From contig NC_061061.1 of the NCBI RefSeq assembly GCF_021917145.1, positions 13,518,908 through 13,582,907 of the forward strand: 64,000 nucleotides of DNA, in the 5' to 3' direction. The notes below the pieces were generated by a model. The model searched no databases. It was not told the origin of the DNA and saw nothing but the letters and a program-made list of their open reading frames with translations. Source of the stretch: Hypomesus transpacificus. Its lineage: Eukaryota; Chordata; Actinopteri; Osmeriformes; Osmeridae. Below, one piece after another: positions 1 through 10,643 of the stretch. How positions within the stretch are numbered: the first letter of the stretch is position 1; each line of letters opens with the position of its first letter. Both the position numbers and the translations under genes were made by a program.

Positions 1-222
1 CTAAATATCTGAATCAGTATGAGACCTTAAAGTCTACATGGTCCTAGCTCTGGTTATGTTCAATAAGTGTGTAATTAAAGCAGACTATCCAAGTAGCATG
101 TGTTCTGTTGTTAATTGCTCAGTAAGTCAAATTTGATACACTTTGCTGCATTGACAAGTAATCATACATTTTTGTGTTTCGTAACAAGAAAATAATTACA
201 CAATAGTCTCTGAAATTCTAAC

Positions 223-1166
223 CTTGTATCTACTGTAAAGGTCCTCAAGGTCCTCAGGTTCTGGAGCCAGGAAAGAGAGACCTGTCTGGGGTCTGGAACT
301 ATGCATGACAGGGATGTCCTCCTGTGTAGAATGGTAAATACGTTAGTTTATCAGAGAACAAATAATATTCCTTGATAATGTAATAGATATAAATCAAAAT
401 CAGCAACTAAAAACCAGAAACTAGTTAGTCTATAGATTAACAGAAATAAAATCACAGAATAAATCAATAGATACTGAGACAATAGACAATATGAACCATT
501 TCTGCAGCATACATTTTGTACGTATTTTGTGATAAATTACACAAATCAGTATGTTTAATAGACTTAACTACTACATTTGTATGTTTAAAAGAGGAGCAGC
601 ACTGCTCTCATTAAGTGTTATTTGTATAAATACAACAATGTTTTGGCTAACCAGCAACCATTCCAACACACTACGCTAGCTGATGGTGTTGTTGGTGGTG
701 ATAGCTATGCTAGCCTGTCCACAGAAAACTAGTTGGCAAGCGTAATGTTAACATGTAATCTAACTTCTAAATAGCAAATATAGTAAATATGGAAACATAT
801 ACATAAAATACAAATACATAGAATACATTCAAAGGTAAACGCCGGAAGCGATTTTGAATTAGTAAGCTTTTATGTTAGCAACTAGCCAGCAGAACCAGTT
901 ATGACAGTCTCACGCTAGCATAGCATGACAGAGCATTTGCTCGATTGCTACTAGCGTAGCTAGGCTAGAATATGTAGACTAGCTAACTAACGAGCGTAAA
1001 AATAGCTATCTCTACAGAGGTGCCATTTTAAATAGTTTAAACCGTTTCAAATAATTCAAACAATAAAACAATAATTCGGAAGCGATAAGAAAACACAAAT
1101 ATAAACGGATTCAAACATTCAAAATTATACCTGGCTCTTCTCCACAGTTACCCCGATGTCTTCCAT
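223..1166 (-). CDS. psmc4: 26S proteasome AAA-ATPase subunit Rpt3, 5' end only
   Basis: Two coding exons are visible, 1131-1166 (start ATG at 1166, 12 codons) and 223-321 (33 codons), both ending in phase 0. Donors (gtataa, gttaga) and the intervening acceptor (ctacacag) are good. The translation starts [12 protein letters not shown] and continues through [20 protein letters not shown], which matches the N-terminus of vertebrate PSMC4/Rpt3 almost residue for residue. This is one of the six ATPases of the 19S base, which unfold substrates and open the 20S gate; the visible part precedes the coiled coil and contains no ATPase motif. The rest of the gene lies left of the window. The 809-bp intron (322-1130) is AT-rich with many CTAGC-type words and no recognisable gene. 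The promoter must lie just right of 1166, but I see no clear TATA box. Confidence 0.93.
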
Positions 1167-1964
1167 GATGACTTCCCTTCGGTTAACGTTCTGACGTAAC
1201 TGTGAGTGAACGATGTTACGTTGGCACTGAACGTAATGTGAGAACTTCCGCTGAAGCCGTGAACTGGTGTCACTGTTTTTTTAAGGTGCAAAGCAGTGGT
1301 TTTGGCTTCAGTTCTCCATTTTCCTGATTTCGGAATCCAAGTACCCCATTACTGTTTTTCATAAAGTGTATCCATAAGTATTTATATCCATATTTTGATG
1401 ATTTACTCCACTTTATCTCACAAGCCCCCCTGTAGTAGGCCTACCTCCAAGTGCCCCTATGGGTAACCATACCCCCATTTGAGAAACAGGTAATAAGGGA
1501 TAGTCAAAGTAAACAGAACTGGCTTAAAAAACACGAACTATTTTTGAGATTGATTAGATTGACTGAAACTCAGTTGCAACCAATCGTCAAGGGTGCCACT
1601 GCAGGGGTGCCACTAAATGTGTCAAAAGGATGTTGCAGAGGGCGTGAGGATTTCCTGTGGAAATGTTGTGAAAAATATCTGCAGTTGACACCTCTGAAGT
1701 CTGATACCAAAAATAGTTGTACACAAAATACCTTCTTTCTTTTTCTTTCTTTCTGTCTTTCTTTCTTTTCGCAGAATTATTTTGTTTCATTTAGGGTCAG
1801 TGTAGTTTTGTATTCCCACAAAAAAAGATAAATCAAGGATGATAATGTACGATTTCTACAGTATTTCTTTTATAACTTGTATTGTATATGTTAGAGATTA
1901 AATGTATAACTTCACTCCTTATCATGATAATAACAATAACCAGAACATGATTGCAGTAAATCTG
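1167..1964. other. psmc4 upstream intergenic DNA, no gene seen
   Basis: This stretch holds the psmc4 5' UTR and promoter side, with CpG-containing sequence to about 1260, then unremarkable AT-rich DNA. A short pyrimidine (CTTT)n-like tract lies at about 1733-1770. The open frames here have no domain, no splice context and simple-sequence translations. Confidence 0.6.
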
Positions 1965-1972
1965 CAGTACAC

Positions 1973-3293
1973 CAGTGGCGTAACTATAGGGAGTGCAAGG
2001 AGTGCAGCTGCACTAGGGCCCGTGGCGAAAGGGGGCCCGTCCTCGATGTAAAAGTGAGACAACCTGACCGGGCCCCTTAAGGCAATCTGACCGGGCCCCT
2101 TGCACCGCTCTAAAATCGCAAGTTGCGGATCACATATGATCCAGTCTTATGAATTCGCAAACATTTCTCAATTATGGTGTCAGTTATTCAGAATTTTGAG
2201 CTATCACCTGCCCAATAAAAAACAGTCAGTGTTAACAACAGCAAATAATTCATTTTTCCTCATTTGCCTTTTGCTGAATGAAACAAATCTCGTTTTTATT
2301 AAGTAATATTGCCCTCGAAAAATAGCAAGGATGTCTCTGTAATATTGTTGTCAAAGATTCCCGCCCACCCACACACGATTGTTCCCATCCAGTTGTTGGA
2401 ATACCACAGACAGTTGTTGTTGGGATACTACAGTTGTGTTGCATTAGCGTTTTGAAGCGAATTAGGCTACCCCATGCCATTCCCTTTAACATAAAAGTGG
2501 CTCCAGAAAGCGGCAGGAACGAAAAGAGCAAGATTTAAGGGTGGCAAAGCTGTCAAAACTATCCTCATTTGGATTTGTGGCAAAGCGTGTTGAAGAGGAC
2601 ACTACGTCTGACCCCCAGCCCGGCAACAGCAATGAGTGTGAAACTCAGCCACCAGGGTAGGCTAATAATTACATAACGTTAACTGTCTGGTGTATGCAGT
2701 TGACATGGCTATTAAACGTCATAAAAATTCACATATAGGCCGAGGCTATACCAGGCAGCAGCCAGGTTAGATATAGTAAACTATGTGCAGGATGTAGTCG
2801 GAAAATAGCTAAAGCTAGATAGACTAAATGTAAACTAGCATATCTAACGAACATAAAATCAAATATTCACCATCGAAGTGACTGTTTTTTTTTTTTACTA
2901 GTACCCAGATAGCACACATGACAGATCGAAACGTCATTCATAACGTCGGATAAGCCTCGGTAAATGATCAGATTTTCTTTTCATCTCTGTGCTCTATTTA
3001 AACGTTGCAGATACGTCGGCTCATGACTGACTGTTCCATTATGCTCATTCCGTGTTGTAGCAAGCATAATCTAGAGCCTGAGACTCGCGAGTCAGAGACG
3101 TTCACTTTTTAAACCGTCATCCAACTTCACATAGAAGGAGCAGTCGTTACCCTTAATTGTACATCATAAGTAGCCTAAATTTCCTTGCGCATCGCTAAGC
3201 TCAACACTCAATAATTTCGCTTGACGATAGGTCGGTAAGGGGCCCGTTGGTGAGATCTGCACTCGGGCCCGCCAAGTCCTTGTTACGCCGCTG
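1973..3293 (+). mobile_element. hAT-superfamily DNA transposon relic with 8-bp target duplication
   Basis: The element begins CAGTGGCGTAAC and ends in the imperfect inverse GTTACGCCGCTG. It is flanked by a perfect 8-bp direct repeat CAGTACAC at 1965-1972 and 3294-3301, the target-site length of hAT elements. At 1321 bp it is far too short for an autonomous hAT. Inside, 2490-2657 is an open segment coding a basic peptide (HKSGSRKRQERKEQ, then LSKLSSFGFVAKR) followed by a stop and a GTAGGC donor-like site at 2658. It resembles the N-terminal exon of ZMYM-type hAT transposases in fish. The catalytic part is missing, so I infer an internally deleted, non-autonomous copy. Confidence 0.88.
2490..2660 (+). 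pseudogene. hAT transposase N-terminal exon remnant
   Basis: A stop-free segment of 56 codons lies between TAA (2487-2489) and TAG (2658-2660), inside the hAT element. Its translation is rich in Lys/Arg, with the string RKRQERKEQDLRVAKLSK and then SSFGFVAKR. Basic, low-complexity starts of this kind are typical of the leader exon of fish hAT transposases with a zinc-finger (ZMYM/TTF) region downstream. No BED finger, RNase-H core or dimerisation domain follows. Family assignment is by resemblance only. Confidence 0.5.
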
Positions 3294-3784
3294 CAGTACA
3301 CCCACATCCTCAGTCTCCACTAAACAGTGAAATGACGACCACACAGTAGATTGTTGTCACAGTGTCACACATTCATTTCAATGAGTTCAGAATGTACTCT
3401 AAACGCTATCACTAACCACAAAATTCTAATGAGAATGAAGTAGTAGAACTTGAGATACATTTGAAATACATTAAGACATTGATCTAGGTGGTGTGTAATA
3501 CATATCATCAGTACATATTAAATAAGTTACATATTACATCTGGTTGGAGCAGGCAACTAAATTTGATACATTTCAATGTAGTCTATGATGTCTTGACAAA
3601 TATGGCAGCTAATAATGTCGACCAGTAAATTTTGTGTGTATTGTAACCACAATAACCTTTGGAAGAGGAAGTAATACAGTCAAACCACGCATCCTGTGTT
3701 CCTCCTCTGCTTTAGTGTTTAGTCTACATTTATTTGAACTAAATAGATTCAGACTCGATGTATTTCAGTATTTAGTCAACAAAG

Positions 3785-5549
3785 ATGTTTTGTGGCCCAA
3801 TCATCGCACGTTGGAAGAAACATCTGTGGAATAGTGTTATATTTTGTTACCTTCTTTCAGGTGAGAAAGTGATTTTATGTTATCATTGGGACTGATATCA
3901 CAGGGACTGATAATTTACTGGACTAAATACTGCTGCTACTCAATAATTGTATAAAATCTGTTTTGTCAGGTACCTGGTCACAGATTAACGTTGTCCAGCA
4001 ACCGGATGTGGTTTTAATCAAACTGTGTGGAAATGCCATGTTAAACTGCGTATTCACCCATACCCCCGACATGAAAGTCTCCAACAAGCCGATTCTGTAC
4101 TGGGAGTTTATGAGTCAGAACAAATCAAGACTGTTTCCCAACCAAGAGCCACAATACAACGGCCGTGTGGATGTTCTGGACGATGTTCAAAGTTCACCCA
4201 ACAAGTCTATTCTTTTTAGGAATGTTCGGTGGGAAGACAGTGGGAAATATCAATGCATGCTTTCATATGAGAGGGATGGAGATAGTGAAAGGAAGAGGGG
4301 AGCAGGAGTTAAACTCTTAATTTACGGTAATTTCACATCTTTCAATTGACAAGATGTAGCTATCACCTTTTTACAAGGTGTGGTATTTTAAGAGCATTTT
4401 AAATGATTTAGATAATAAATGTTTAAACAAAGTGTTGCTTTTTGCAAAGGATCAGATATCATCTGATGTGTGTGTGTGTGTATGTCTGTCTGTCTTGTGT
4501 TTCAGATTCTGCTATCTTTGATGTCCTTCCTGAGAGTAAGGACCAGCTTCGGTGTGCCATAAATGTCTCTCAGGATCCAGGATTGAACTTGTCAATGTAC
4601 CATAATGGAGTGCCAATAGACACAAGAAGAAATGACACCCTCTTTAGCCCTTTTAGACAGCTGTCTGTATACATCCCCTTGAAAGAGGCTGGTAACTATG
4701 AGTGCAAGCTTAACCTGGCATCCAAACTGATACTGAACCGCAACTACTCTTATTACCCTGGTAGTGTATTTTTGTATTACATTTATTTTGACCACATTAA
4801 TTTCTGGGCGTTGTTGAGAACTGGAGGGGGGGGGGGGTTGCTGGTAGCAAGACATTTAACCTTGATACTCTAATCTCAGTAGAGATGTAAATTAATTAAT
4901 CAGCATGTTGAAGAGAAAATGTCTAGTCCATGAAGTTACGTAGTAATAATTTGAACAAAACTGTGTTTTGAAGTCCTTCAGCTATGATTTAGAAACACAG
5001 ATTTGGGACAAATTAATCTGTATTGAGACTCTTTTGTAAATCTATTCCAAGATGATGGTACAAAGTACATAAAAGTTACAAAAATCTGTTAAGAAATTGG
5101 GAACAATTAACAGGATAAAGTCTTGCAAACGAAGAGGGTATTCACCCACACACAAAAAAACAAGAAATTAAGGGATTCCAAGTTGGCTTTTGAAATAAAA
5201 TAACACAGGGACTAAGCCTTTGATTAAGCAAAGGCCAGCCGACCCTTGCTACAATCACTAGACCACAAATCCCTTTAGGCCTCACAAAACGTTAAGCATA
5301 AAAAAGAAACAGTAGTTCATAACTAGTGCTACATGAAAAGAGTATAAGGGCTAGAGTGTAAAAAGTATAACATCAACAAGGTGTATGATTCTCACAGTTC
5401 TTTATCCTCTGGTCTTGTGTTCTTCAGAAGAGAAGATTCTCCCCGAGCCTTGGATCCTGTACGTGGCCATCGTCTCAATCCCTTTCACTGGAATTTTGAT
5501 CCTGCTCACTGCCTGTGTCTTTAAGTTTAGAAGCAGGGGCGCCTCATAG
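3785..5549 (+). CDS. Two-Ig-domain type I membrane protein, tail rewritten by a MITE
   Basis: Four exons join in phase: 3785-3860, 3970-4326, 4506-4760 and 5428-5549 (269 codons plus stop). Exon 1 encodes a leader starting MFCGPIIARWKKHLWNSV with a hydrophobic run to about residue 25. Exon 2 is a V-set domain with the first Cys (MLNC), core Trp (LYWEF) and DSGKYQC. Exon 3 is a second Ig domain (QLRC ... AGNYEC) with several N-glycosylation sequons. Exon 4 supplies one transmembrane helix (about residues 239-263, WILYVAIVSIPFTGILILL) and a very short tail. No ITIM, ITAM or TM charge is visible, so it may act as a ligand or adhesion molecule or need a partner. The present stop lies inside a hAT-type MITE inserted in exon 4. 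I do not recognise the orthologue. Confidence 0.8.
4467..4481 (+). repeat. (TG)n tract just upstream of an exon acceptor
   Basis: A pure TG run lies 25-39 bp upstream of the acceptor at 4504-4505 of the Ig gene's third exon. UG-rich tracts at this distance can bind splicing regulators in other genes; whether this one does so is inference. Confidence 0.7.
4826..4837 (+). repeat. Poly-G run (12 G) in intron 3 of the Ig gene
   Basis: A simple homopolymer lies 66 bp past the exon 3 donor. It is listed because such runs are common sites of assembly error. Confidence 0.8.
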
Positions 5550-5678
5550 GGGGGAAAAGTTAGGACAATTCCAAGGGCCCCTGACTGACGGGGGCCCCAA
5601 AAAATGAAAAACGAATAGAAATTATAAACAAACAAAAAAATGCTATCATGGGGCTTAAAATTCCTGGTGGCGCACCTG
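5534..5678. mobile_element. 145-bp hAT-type MITE inserted in the Ig gene's last coding exon
   Basis: The element begins CAGGGGCGCC and ends GGCGCACCTG (imperfect inverted termini). It is bracketed by a perfect 8-bp duplication TTTAGAAG at 5526-5533 and 5679-5686. The left duplication is coding sequence of the host exon. The first 16 bases of the element supply codons and the TAG stop (5547-5549) now used by the Ig gene. Short size, hAT-like ends and 8-bp duplication identify a non-autonomous hAT derivative. The inside has a GGGCCCC pair and no coding capacity. Confidence 0.88.
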
Positions 5679-5994
5679 TTTAGAAGAGAGTACATTTGTT
5701 AGCCAACATTGAACTTGAACTTACTGAACTTTTAATTATAGTTTTTGCAGCAAAATGTTTTGGGCTTTTTTAGCAAAACTCTGAACTGTAGCAAGTTTCC
5801 TTCAACCAGGCATGTCTGTGGCCAGCAGTTCTCTGGGTACACAGGGTGATCCCATCTTTTTTACAAATCCTTCATGACAACTGTTATCCAAGATGTCCTA
5901 CAGTTTTAGCTATATTAAATCATTCTCTGTGAGTCTCCCTATCAATCATTTTATGGATGTTTGTGACACTGGGTGTGGAAGAGAACATGTAAAT

Positions 5995-6122
5995 TGGCCG
6001 TGACAGACCTGAGACACAATCCAGCACAGTAGGTGGCGCTATATTCGCCTTATAGTTGGACGCGAGCCGCCAACCTGAATATAAAGAAGAAGAAGAAGAC
6101 GAAGAACACGACGAAGAAGAAG
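5995..6122 (+). repeat. Retroposon-like 3' tail with (GAA)n microsatellite
   Basis: A segment with GTAGGTGGCGCTAT and GAGCCGCCAACCTGA runs into an imperfect GAA repeat from about 6083. Many fish repeats end with this pattern (a GGCGGT-like arm, a GCCGCCA arm, then a GAAGAAGAAG tail). The class (SINE/LINE tail or other) is uncertain. Confidence 0.45.
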
Positions 6123-6333
6123 CTACTTTGTTCACCTGCTAAAAGTATGCCGTGGTTTTTGATAAACAGTTTTGCATGCTGTTATCCGTATATTCCACTG
6201 AGTCTGTCACCGTGGAATAGTTACAAATGAGTAGACTACCTCAAGGACATGAGATATCTAGCTAAGGTAGCTAGTGGCTAGATACATTCACTGAATTAAA
6301 CTGGTATACCTAGCTAATGGCAAGTAGAACAGG

Positions 6334-6438
6334 GGCTTGTTTCATAAAGCGAGTTCAAACCAGGTTTGTTTCAGGGAGAGTCACTGACATAAGCATGTCT
6401 TATTCGGTAAACTTGCTCTATGAAACAGGTTTGACAGG
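6334..6438. repeat. Fold-back repeat with TTTCATAAAGC-type arms
   Basis: The left arm TTGTTTCATAAAGCGAGTT and the inverse of the right arm, CTGTTTCATAGAGCAAGTT, are near-matching inverted repeats about 100 bp apart. This looks like a small MITE; I could not find a convincing target duplication. Confidence 0.45.
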
Positions 6439-6967
6439 TTCTGTCAAAGCACGGATGGACGCATGTTTTACATTCAAAACATAAATTACGTATAAAGCAA
6501 GGTTCTCAAGTTTTATGAAATGTTGGCGTGGGATTACAAGCCTATACTTGAGTGCAGCAAACTAATAAGTAGGGTACAACAGCAAAGCAGGTATGTCTAT
6601 CATTATTGCCATCACAGGGCATTGATCTAACACAAAAAGATAGTTGTTGATTGAAAAAATATGTATCTTTAAGAAACAGTGAAGGCTACCTAAATTGAAA
6701 CGATCAGATCCTTAGAAAATAGAAAATCCTTAAAAATAGTTCCCTCATCAATGTGGTCTCAGACTTATAGACTAAATATTAATTATCTTCTGATGTTGCC
6801 CTTTAGTGGCACGATAAAGCTGACACTTCCTCTGTGGTAATTTTTTAATTCCAATATGTAGGTTTGTTTGATATTGTTCTGCAGATAGAAAACCTCTGCC
6901 GCACTGCTGGCCCTGACTGACCTGAGTGGCACAGTTCAGCTCTTGGTCTTCCATAGGGACAACTACC

Positions 6968-8062
6968 ATGATCCTGCCCTACTTGGCTCCCCAGTTACTG
7001 CTGCTCCGCAGATTGAGCTCCAAGCCTTTCATCAGCAACAGGCTTCGGGACAACTACCGGGCACTGCAGCTCCCAGAGGATGGAGAGAGCAGCCCTGCCC
7101 AGGTGAAAGAAGCCTACCTAAGCATGGCAAAGCTCTACCACCCGGACTCTGGCACTGCCACAGCTGATGCAGCGCTATTTGCCAGGGTTGAGGAGGCTTA
7201 CCGTGCAGTCTTGGCGCACAAGAGACAAGTTCAGGCCAGCGGAGCAGAGAACGTTGAGGAGGAGGATGAGGATAGCATGAAAGGTATGGTTCCTCAGCAC
7301 CGACACTATCTCAGCTATGAGGGCATTGGCTTGGGCACACCGAGTCAGCGGGAGAGGCAATACCAACAGTTCCGTGTTGACAGAGCAGTTGGGCAGGTAC
7401 TCGACTATCGCCAGAAGGAACATGAACGAGCAGCGGCTGAAGAAGGGGAAATAGTGGTGAGGGATAAGCAGAGCCGGCAGATCAAGATTACCCAGGCAGT
7501 TGAGAGGCTGGTAGAGGATCTGATCCAGGAGTCCATGGCCCGTGGAGACTTTCGCAACTTGAGCGGCTCCGGAAAGCCCATCAACAAGTTTGACCACAAC
7601 CCATATGCTGACCCCATGACCCACAACCTCAACCGGATCCTCATAGACAACGGGTACCAGCCACCATGGATTGTCATGCAGCGTGACATCCGTGAGACCA
7701 CTGTGCAGCTCCGTGAGAGGCTGCTGAAAGGGAGGGCAAAGTCAGGTGAATCTATGACTTTGAGGGAGAACGCTCAATGGCAGCAGCTTTGTGGATCCGT
7801 ACGGGAGGAACTTGTGAATCTAAATAAAATGGTGGACAACTTCAACCTTGTTGTACCAATGCTCTCCCGACAGATGGTCCATTTCAGTTTGGACCGTGAG
7901 ATTGCCATTGCAGAGAAAGCGGCCCACCAGCACAGACAGAAGAGAGAGATGAAAAGGGAAACTGAAAAAGAAAAGAGGAGGGAGGAGAGAAAGAGGACTA
8001 AAGTGGGCACACAACAGACTACACAAGGTTTACTATCATGGATGACGAATTTACTCAAATGA
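6968..8062 (+). CDS. dnajc28: DnaJ homologue subfamily C member 28, mitochondrial
   Basis: One uninterrupted coding exon of 364 codons, close to the roughly 388 residues of human DNAJC28, also an essentially one-exon gene. The start ATG at 6968 opens an Arg/Leu-rich presequence (MILPYLAPQLLLLRRLSS) expected to target mitochondria. A J domain follows at about residues 27-90, with the diagnostic HPD in KLYHPDSG and helix III around ALFARVEEAYRAVL. The conserved DUF1992 module is at about 170-240 (AVERLVEDLIQESMARGDF, SGSGKPI, NGYQPPWI). The C-terminus is a Lys/Glu/Arg-rich helix ending GLLSWMTNLLK. The family are J-domain co-chaperones; the client is not known from sequence. Possible poly(A) signals are ATTAAA near 8151 and AATAAA at 8310-8315. 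It is convergent with kcne1. Confidence 0.95.
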   Translation: MILPYLAPQLLLLRRLSSKPFISNRLRDNYRALQLPEDGESSPAQVKEAYLSMAKLYHPDSGTATADAALFARVEEAYRAVLAHKRQVQASGAENVEEEDEDSMKGMVPQHRHYLSYEGIGLGTPSQRERQYQQFRVDRAVGQVLDYRQKEHERAAAEEGEIVVRDKQSRQIKITQAVERLVEDLIQESMARGDFRNLSGSGKPINKFDHNPYADPMTHNLNRILIDNGYQPPWIVMQRDIRETTVQLRERLLKGRAKSGESMTLRENAQWQQLCGSVREELVNLNKMVDNFNLVVPMLSRQMVHFSLDREIAIAEKAAHQHRQKREMKRETEKEKRREERKRTKVGTQQTTQGLLSWMTNLLK

Positions 8063-8569
8063 ATAATCAATCAACATCGATACCATTGATACATTGTGAT
8101 TTAGAATACTCTACTTTGAATAGTGATTTCAAAATTTGATGTATGAACACATTAAAAAAATTCAAGGTAATGTCTCATCTGGTTGTTAATTAAAAACATT
8201 TTGTAGACTGCTTCACCCTGCTGTTTAAAGAATGTCTTCAAAGTTGTTTGCAAACCATTCTATATGCAATACTGTGTCCTGACCCCATGACATATTCAAA
8301 TATTACCACAATAAATTTGGGTCAAAAGCAAAGCTAATTTAAAATAGTGATTATCTCCAATCACACAAATTGTGTGATTCAACTGACTATTCACTCATAT
8401 AAGATAATCAAACTTCGATTGTGAACTGCAATATTCATTACCTATTAAAACTCATGGTATTTATCTTATAATAGAATGCTAACAGTGTGAACTCTTAAAG
8501 TTATAAATACAGATGGATTTTTTCTTCCGTTGGATCAATTAACTTTTGGTTTGCTGTCTATTCCCATTT
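8063..8569. other. Convergent 3' UTR region of dnajc28 and kcne1
   Basis: AT-rich DNA between two convergent stop codons, with poly(A)-like hexamers on the plus strand (8151, 8310). No other gene or repeat was recognised. Confidence 0.6.
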
Positions 8570-8992
8570 TCATCCTGGAAGCTGCTCTAATGCTGAAGGG
8601 TTGCGGATGACAATGAGGTCTTTGCCTTTTTCTCCATGGTTTAGGACTCCCCCATGCTGTACCTGAGTGACAGCTTTTGAGGAGGTAATAGCCTTGGTCC
8701 AGTCGTGGGCAATGTACTGGTGATAGGGGTCATGGGAACTCTCCAGCTTCTTAGAGCGGATATAGCTGAGCATGATGCCAAATATAAAGAAACTGAACAT
8801 TCCCACAATCAGCAAAATGTACACCATCCCCTGAGCCTGGTCTGGAGTCATAGTTATACTTATTGGGAGAACTGTCTGCTGAGTAGTATTATTCTGAGGG
8901 AACACAGGGACAGTCACCCCGGTTCCATTCAGGCAGTGCTGTAGGAAAGCGAGCAGGAGAGACGGCAGCTCTGTGCGGTTGAAGTGCAGCAT
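8570..8992 (-). CDS. kcne1: KCNE1-type potassium channel beta subunit (MinK)
   Basis: A single coding exon of 140 codons; human KCNE1 has 129. ATG at 8992 is preferred because it puts an N-glycosylation site at residue 5 ([10 protein letters not shown]), as in mammalian KCNE1, and an acceptor (TTGTTACAG) lies at 9020-9028, just upstream of the 5' UTR bases. There is one transmembrane helix at about 60-80 ([18 protein letters not shown]), then the family signature [12 protein letters not shown] and [12 protein letters not shown]. Two more sequons, NGT and NNT, lie in the ectodomain. KCNE1 is the accessory subunit that slows and enlarges KCNQ1 current. The cytoplasmic tail after residue 100 is divergent. 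The 5' non-coding exon was not located. Confidence 0.92.
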   Translation of the reverse strand: MLHFNRTELPSLLLAFLQHCLNGTGVTVPVFPQNNTTQQTVLPISITMTPDQAQGMVYILLIVGMFSFFIFGIMLSYIRSKKLESSHDPYHQYIAHDWTKAITSSKAVTQVQHGGVLNHGEKGKDLIVIRNPSALEQLPG

Positions 8993-10643
8993 TTCCAACC
9001 TCTTTGGGTGGTGAAGGTAACTGTAACAAAGGCAGCAAATGAAAGAAAAGGCTTTGTCATAACCAACTCTCAATTAGTGTAACCACGACACCCCCCAACT
9101 TATGTAAACGTTTTAGCATCAGACCTCACCTTAATATCTCCTTTTCTGAATGAAGCACCTTTGATTAAGAAATGCCTTTTCTTTTGAGCTTTAAAAGACA
9201 AAGAGGGATACATCTCTTATCCCAATGCATGTCTGTGATTATGTTAGTGAAATGAACTGGTTAAGTGTACTGTGCTTTTAAATATACAGAAATTGCAATA
9301 CCTTTAGAAGACCAACTGCATCAAAGTAAATAAAGCTGAGACGGCTCCTATTATTGTAGAGTCTTGGCTGTATTCAGGAGTCTTGGAAGCACTGTAATTC
9401 ATTACTGTAGGTCTCGTATGTGTATATAAAAAACTGGTCTCACCGTACTATAGCTCCATCTCAAAAACAAACACACTCACCCAGTCTGATGTCTTTCTCT
9501 CTTCCACATACATGCATTTCATGTCTTGTTCCCTTTTTCAAGCCACTCTCCAATCCCTCACACACACACCTCTTCATACAGGCATAATCACAGGTATAGA
9601 GTGACAGCGGTACATTCAGCTTGTCAACACTTTTAATGAAATAGATGTCCAGGATCGAGAGACCAAGGTCAATCTCAGCAGGTTACAACAACTGCTGTGT
9701 AGTTCAGCATTATGACCACAGGCTTGCATTCTTAAATGGTTCATTCATGGTTACTTCACCCCCCAAAAAAAATCTCAGATCCCTGAGGGAAATGTGATTA
9801 ACAGATATTATGTTTATGTCTGTGGTGTAATCAGTCTTTGGTCGTATTTAAAAGGTTTTGATAATATTGACACAAATTATATCCTACTCACGTATATTTG
9901 GAATATTTTGTGATTTATGGCATGTTTGTGTTGGTATATCATTGCGATGGAGCTAGGTTGTAGCGGTTGAACAAAGCAACAGTCAGACTTGAAGGAGGGT
10001 GGAGACACTACAGACAAGATTCAGTTACACAATGCCCTTCAAACATCCTTCCTTGTCTCCTCCAAAGTACACCGTGGTTCTGTAATGTTGAGATTAAGAG
10101 TAACATCCAATAGGCAAGGAGTCTCAGAATGTAAGCTATGAATACTGAGATACCTTAAAGATACAGATACAGTATAGTGTTACTACATGACCCATATAGT
10201 CAACCGTGTACACTTGTTTTGTACAACAAAGAGTGACATAATACATTTTCACAATAACTTTTCAGCAAAAATGTAAACACTGTAGGGACATTTTGCTTGA
10301 GCTGTAAACTGTGTTGACACTAGACAGAAAATCAATTTGTCACTTCACTTCACTTTTATTGTGCATTTCACACAACTGAAAAATCACATTTTTGAAAAAT
10401 AGTTATGGTTACTTAAGAGAGTGGTTAACATGGTAATACTGTATGTTCTCTTACAGCATAATATATCTTCATGTCTTTAGATCTGTTGGACATAAATTGA
10501 GAAAATAGAACATCAAGTCACAAAAAAGTATTCACTCCTTAAATGTATTACTTTTACAAAATGTTGTACTGTTACTTGTCCAATATAATCACAACAACAT
10601 TAAAGAGGCCGACTATTTATCAAAATACTCACCATTGTGTAAA
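8993..10643. other. kcne1 to scn1b interval, no gene seen
   Basis: AT-rich intergenic DNA between two minus-strand genes. It includes the kcne1 upstream region and the scn1b 3' UTR. A short string AAAAAAGTATTCACTCC near 10524 resembles decayed Tc1-type terminal sequence but has no partner. Nothing else was identified. Confidence 0.55.

Larger units (their letters stand above)
5690..6967. other. Ig gene to dnajc28 interval, repeat-bearing
   Basis: This interval holds the Ig gene's 3' UTR, a probable retroposon tail ending in (GAA)n (about 5995-6122), a small fold-back repeat (about 6334-6438), and the dnajc28 5' UTR. A TTCTGCAG acceptor-like site at 6877-6884 suggests that the coding exon of dnajc28 begins with a spliced 5' UTR. 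Nothing else is recognisable. Confidence 0.55.

Noticed and set aside
1451-1831. A 126-codon frame between psmc4 and the hAT element
   Set aside because: Its C-terminal half is a pyrimidine-tract translation (FFLFLSFCLSFF), and there is no homology or splice context.
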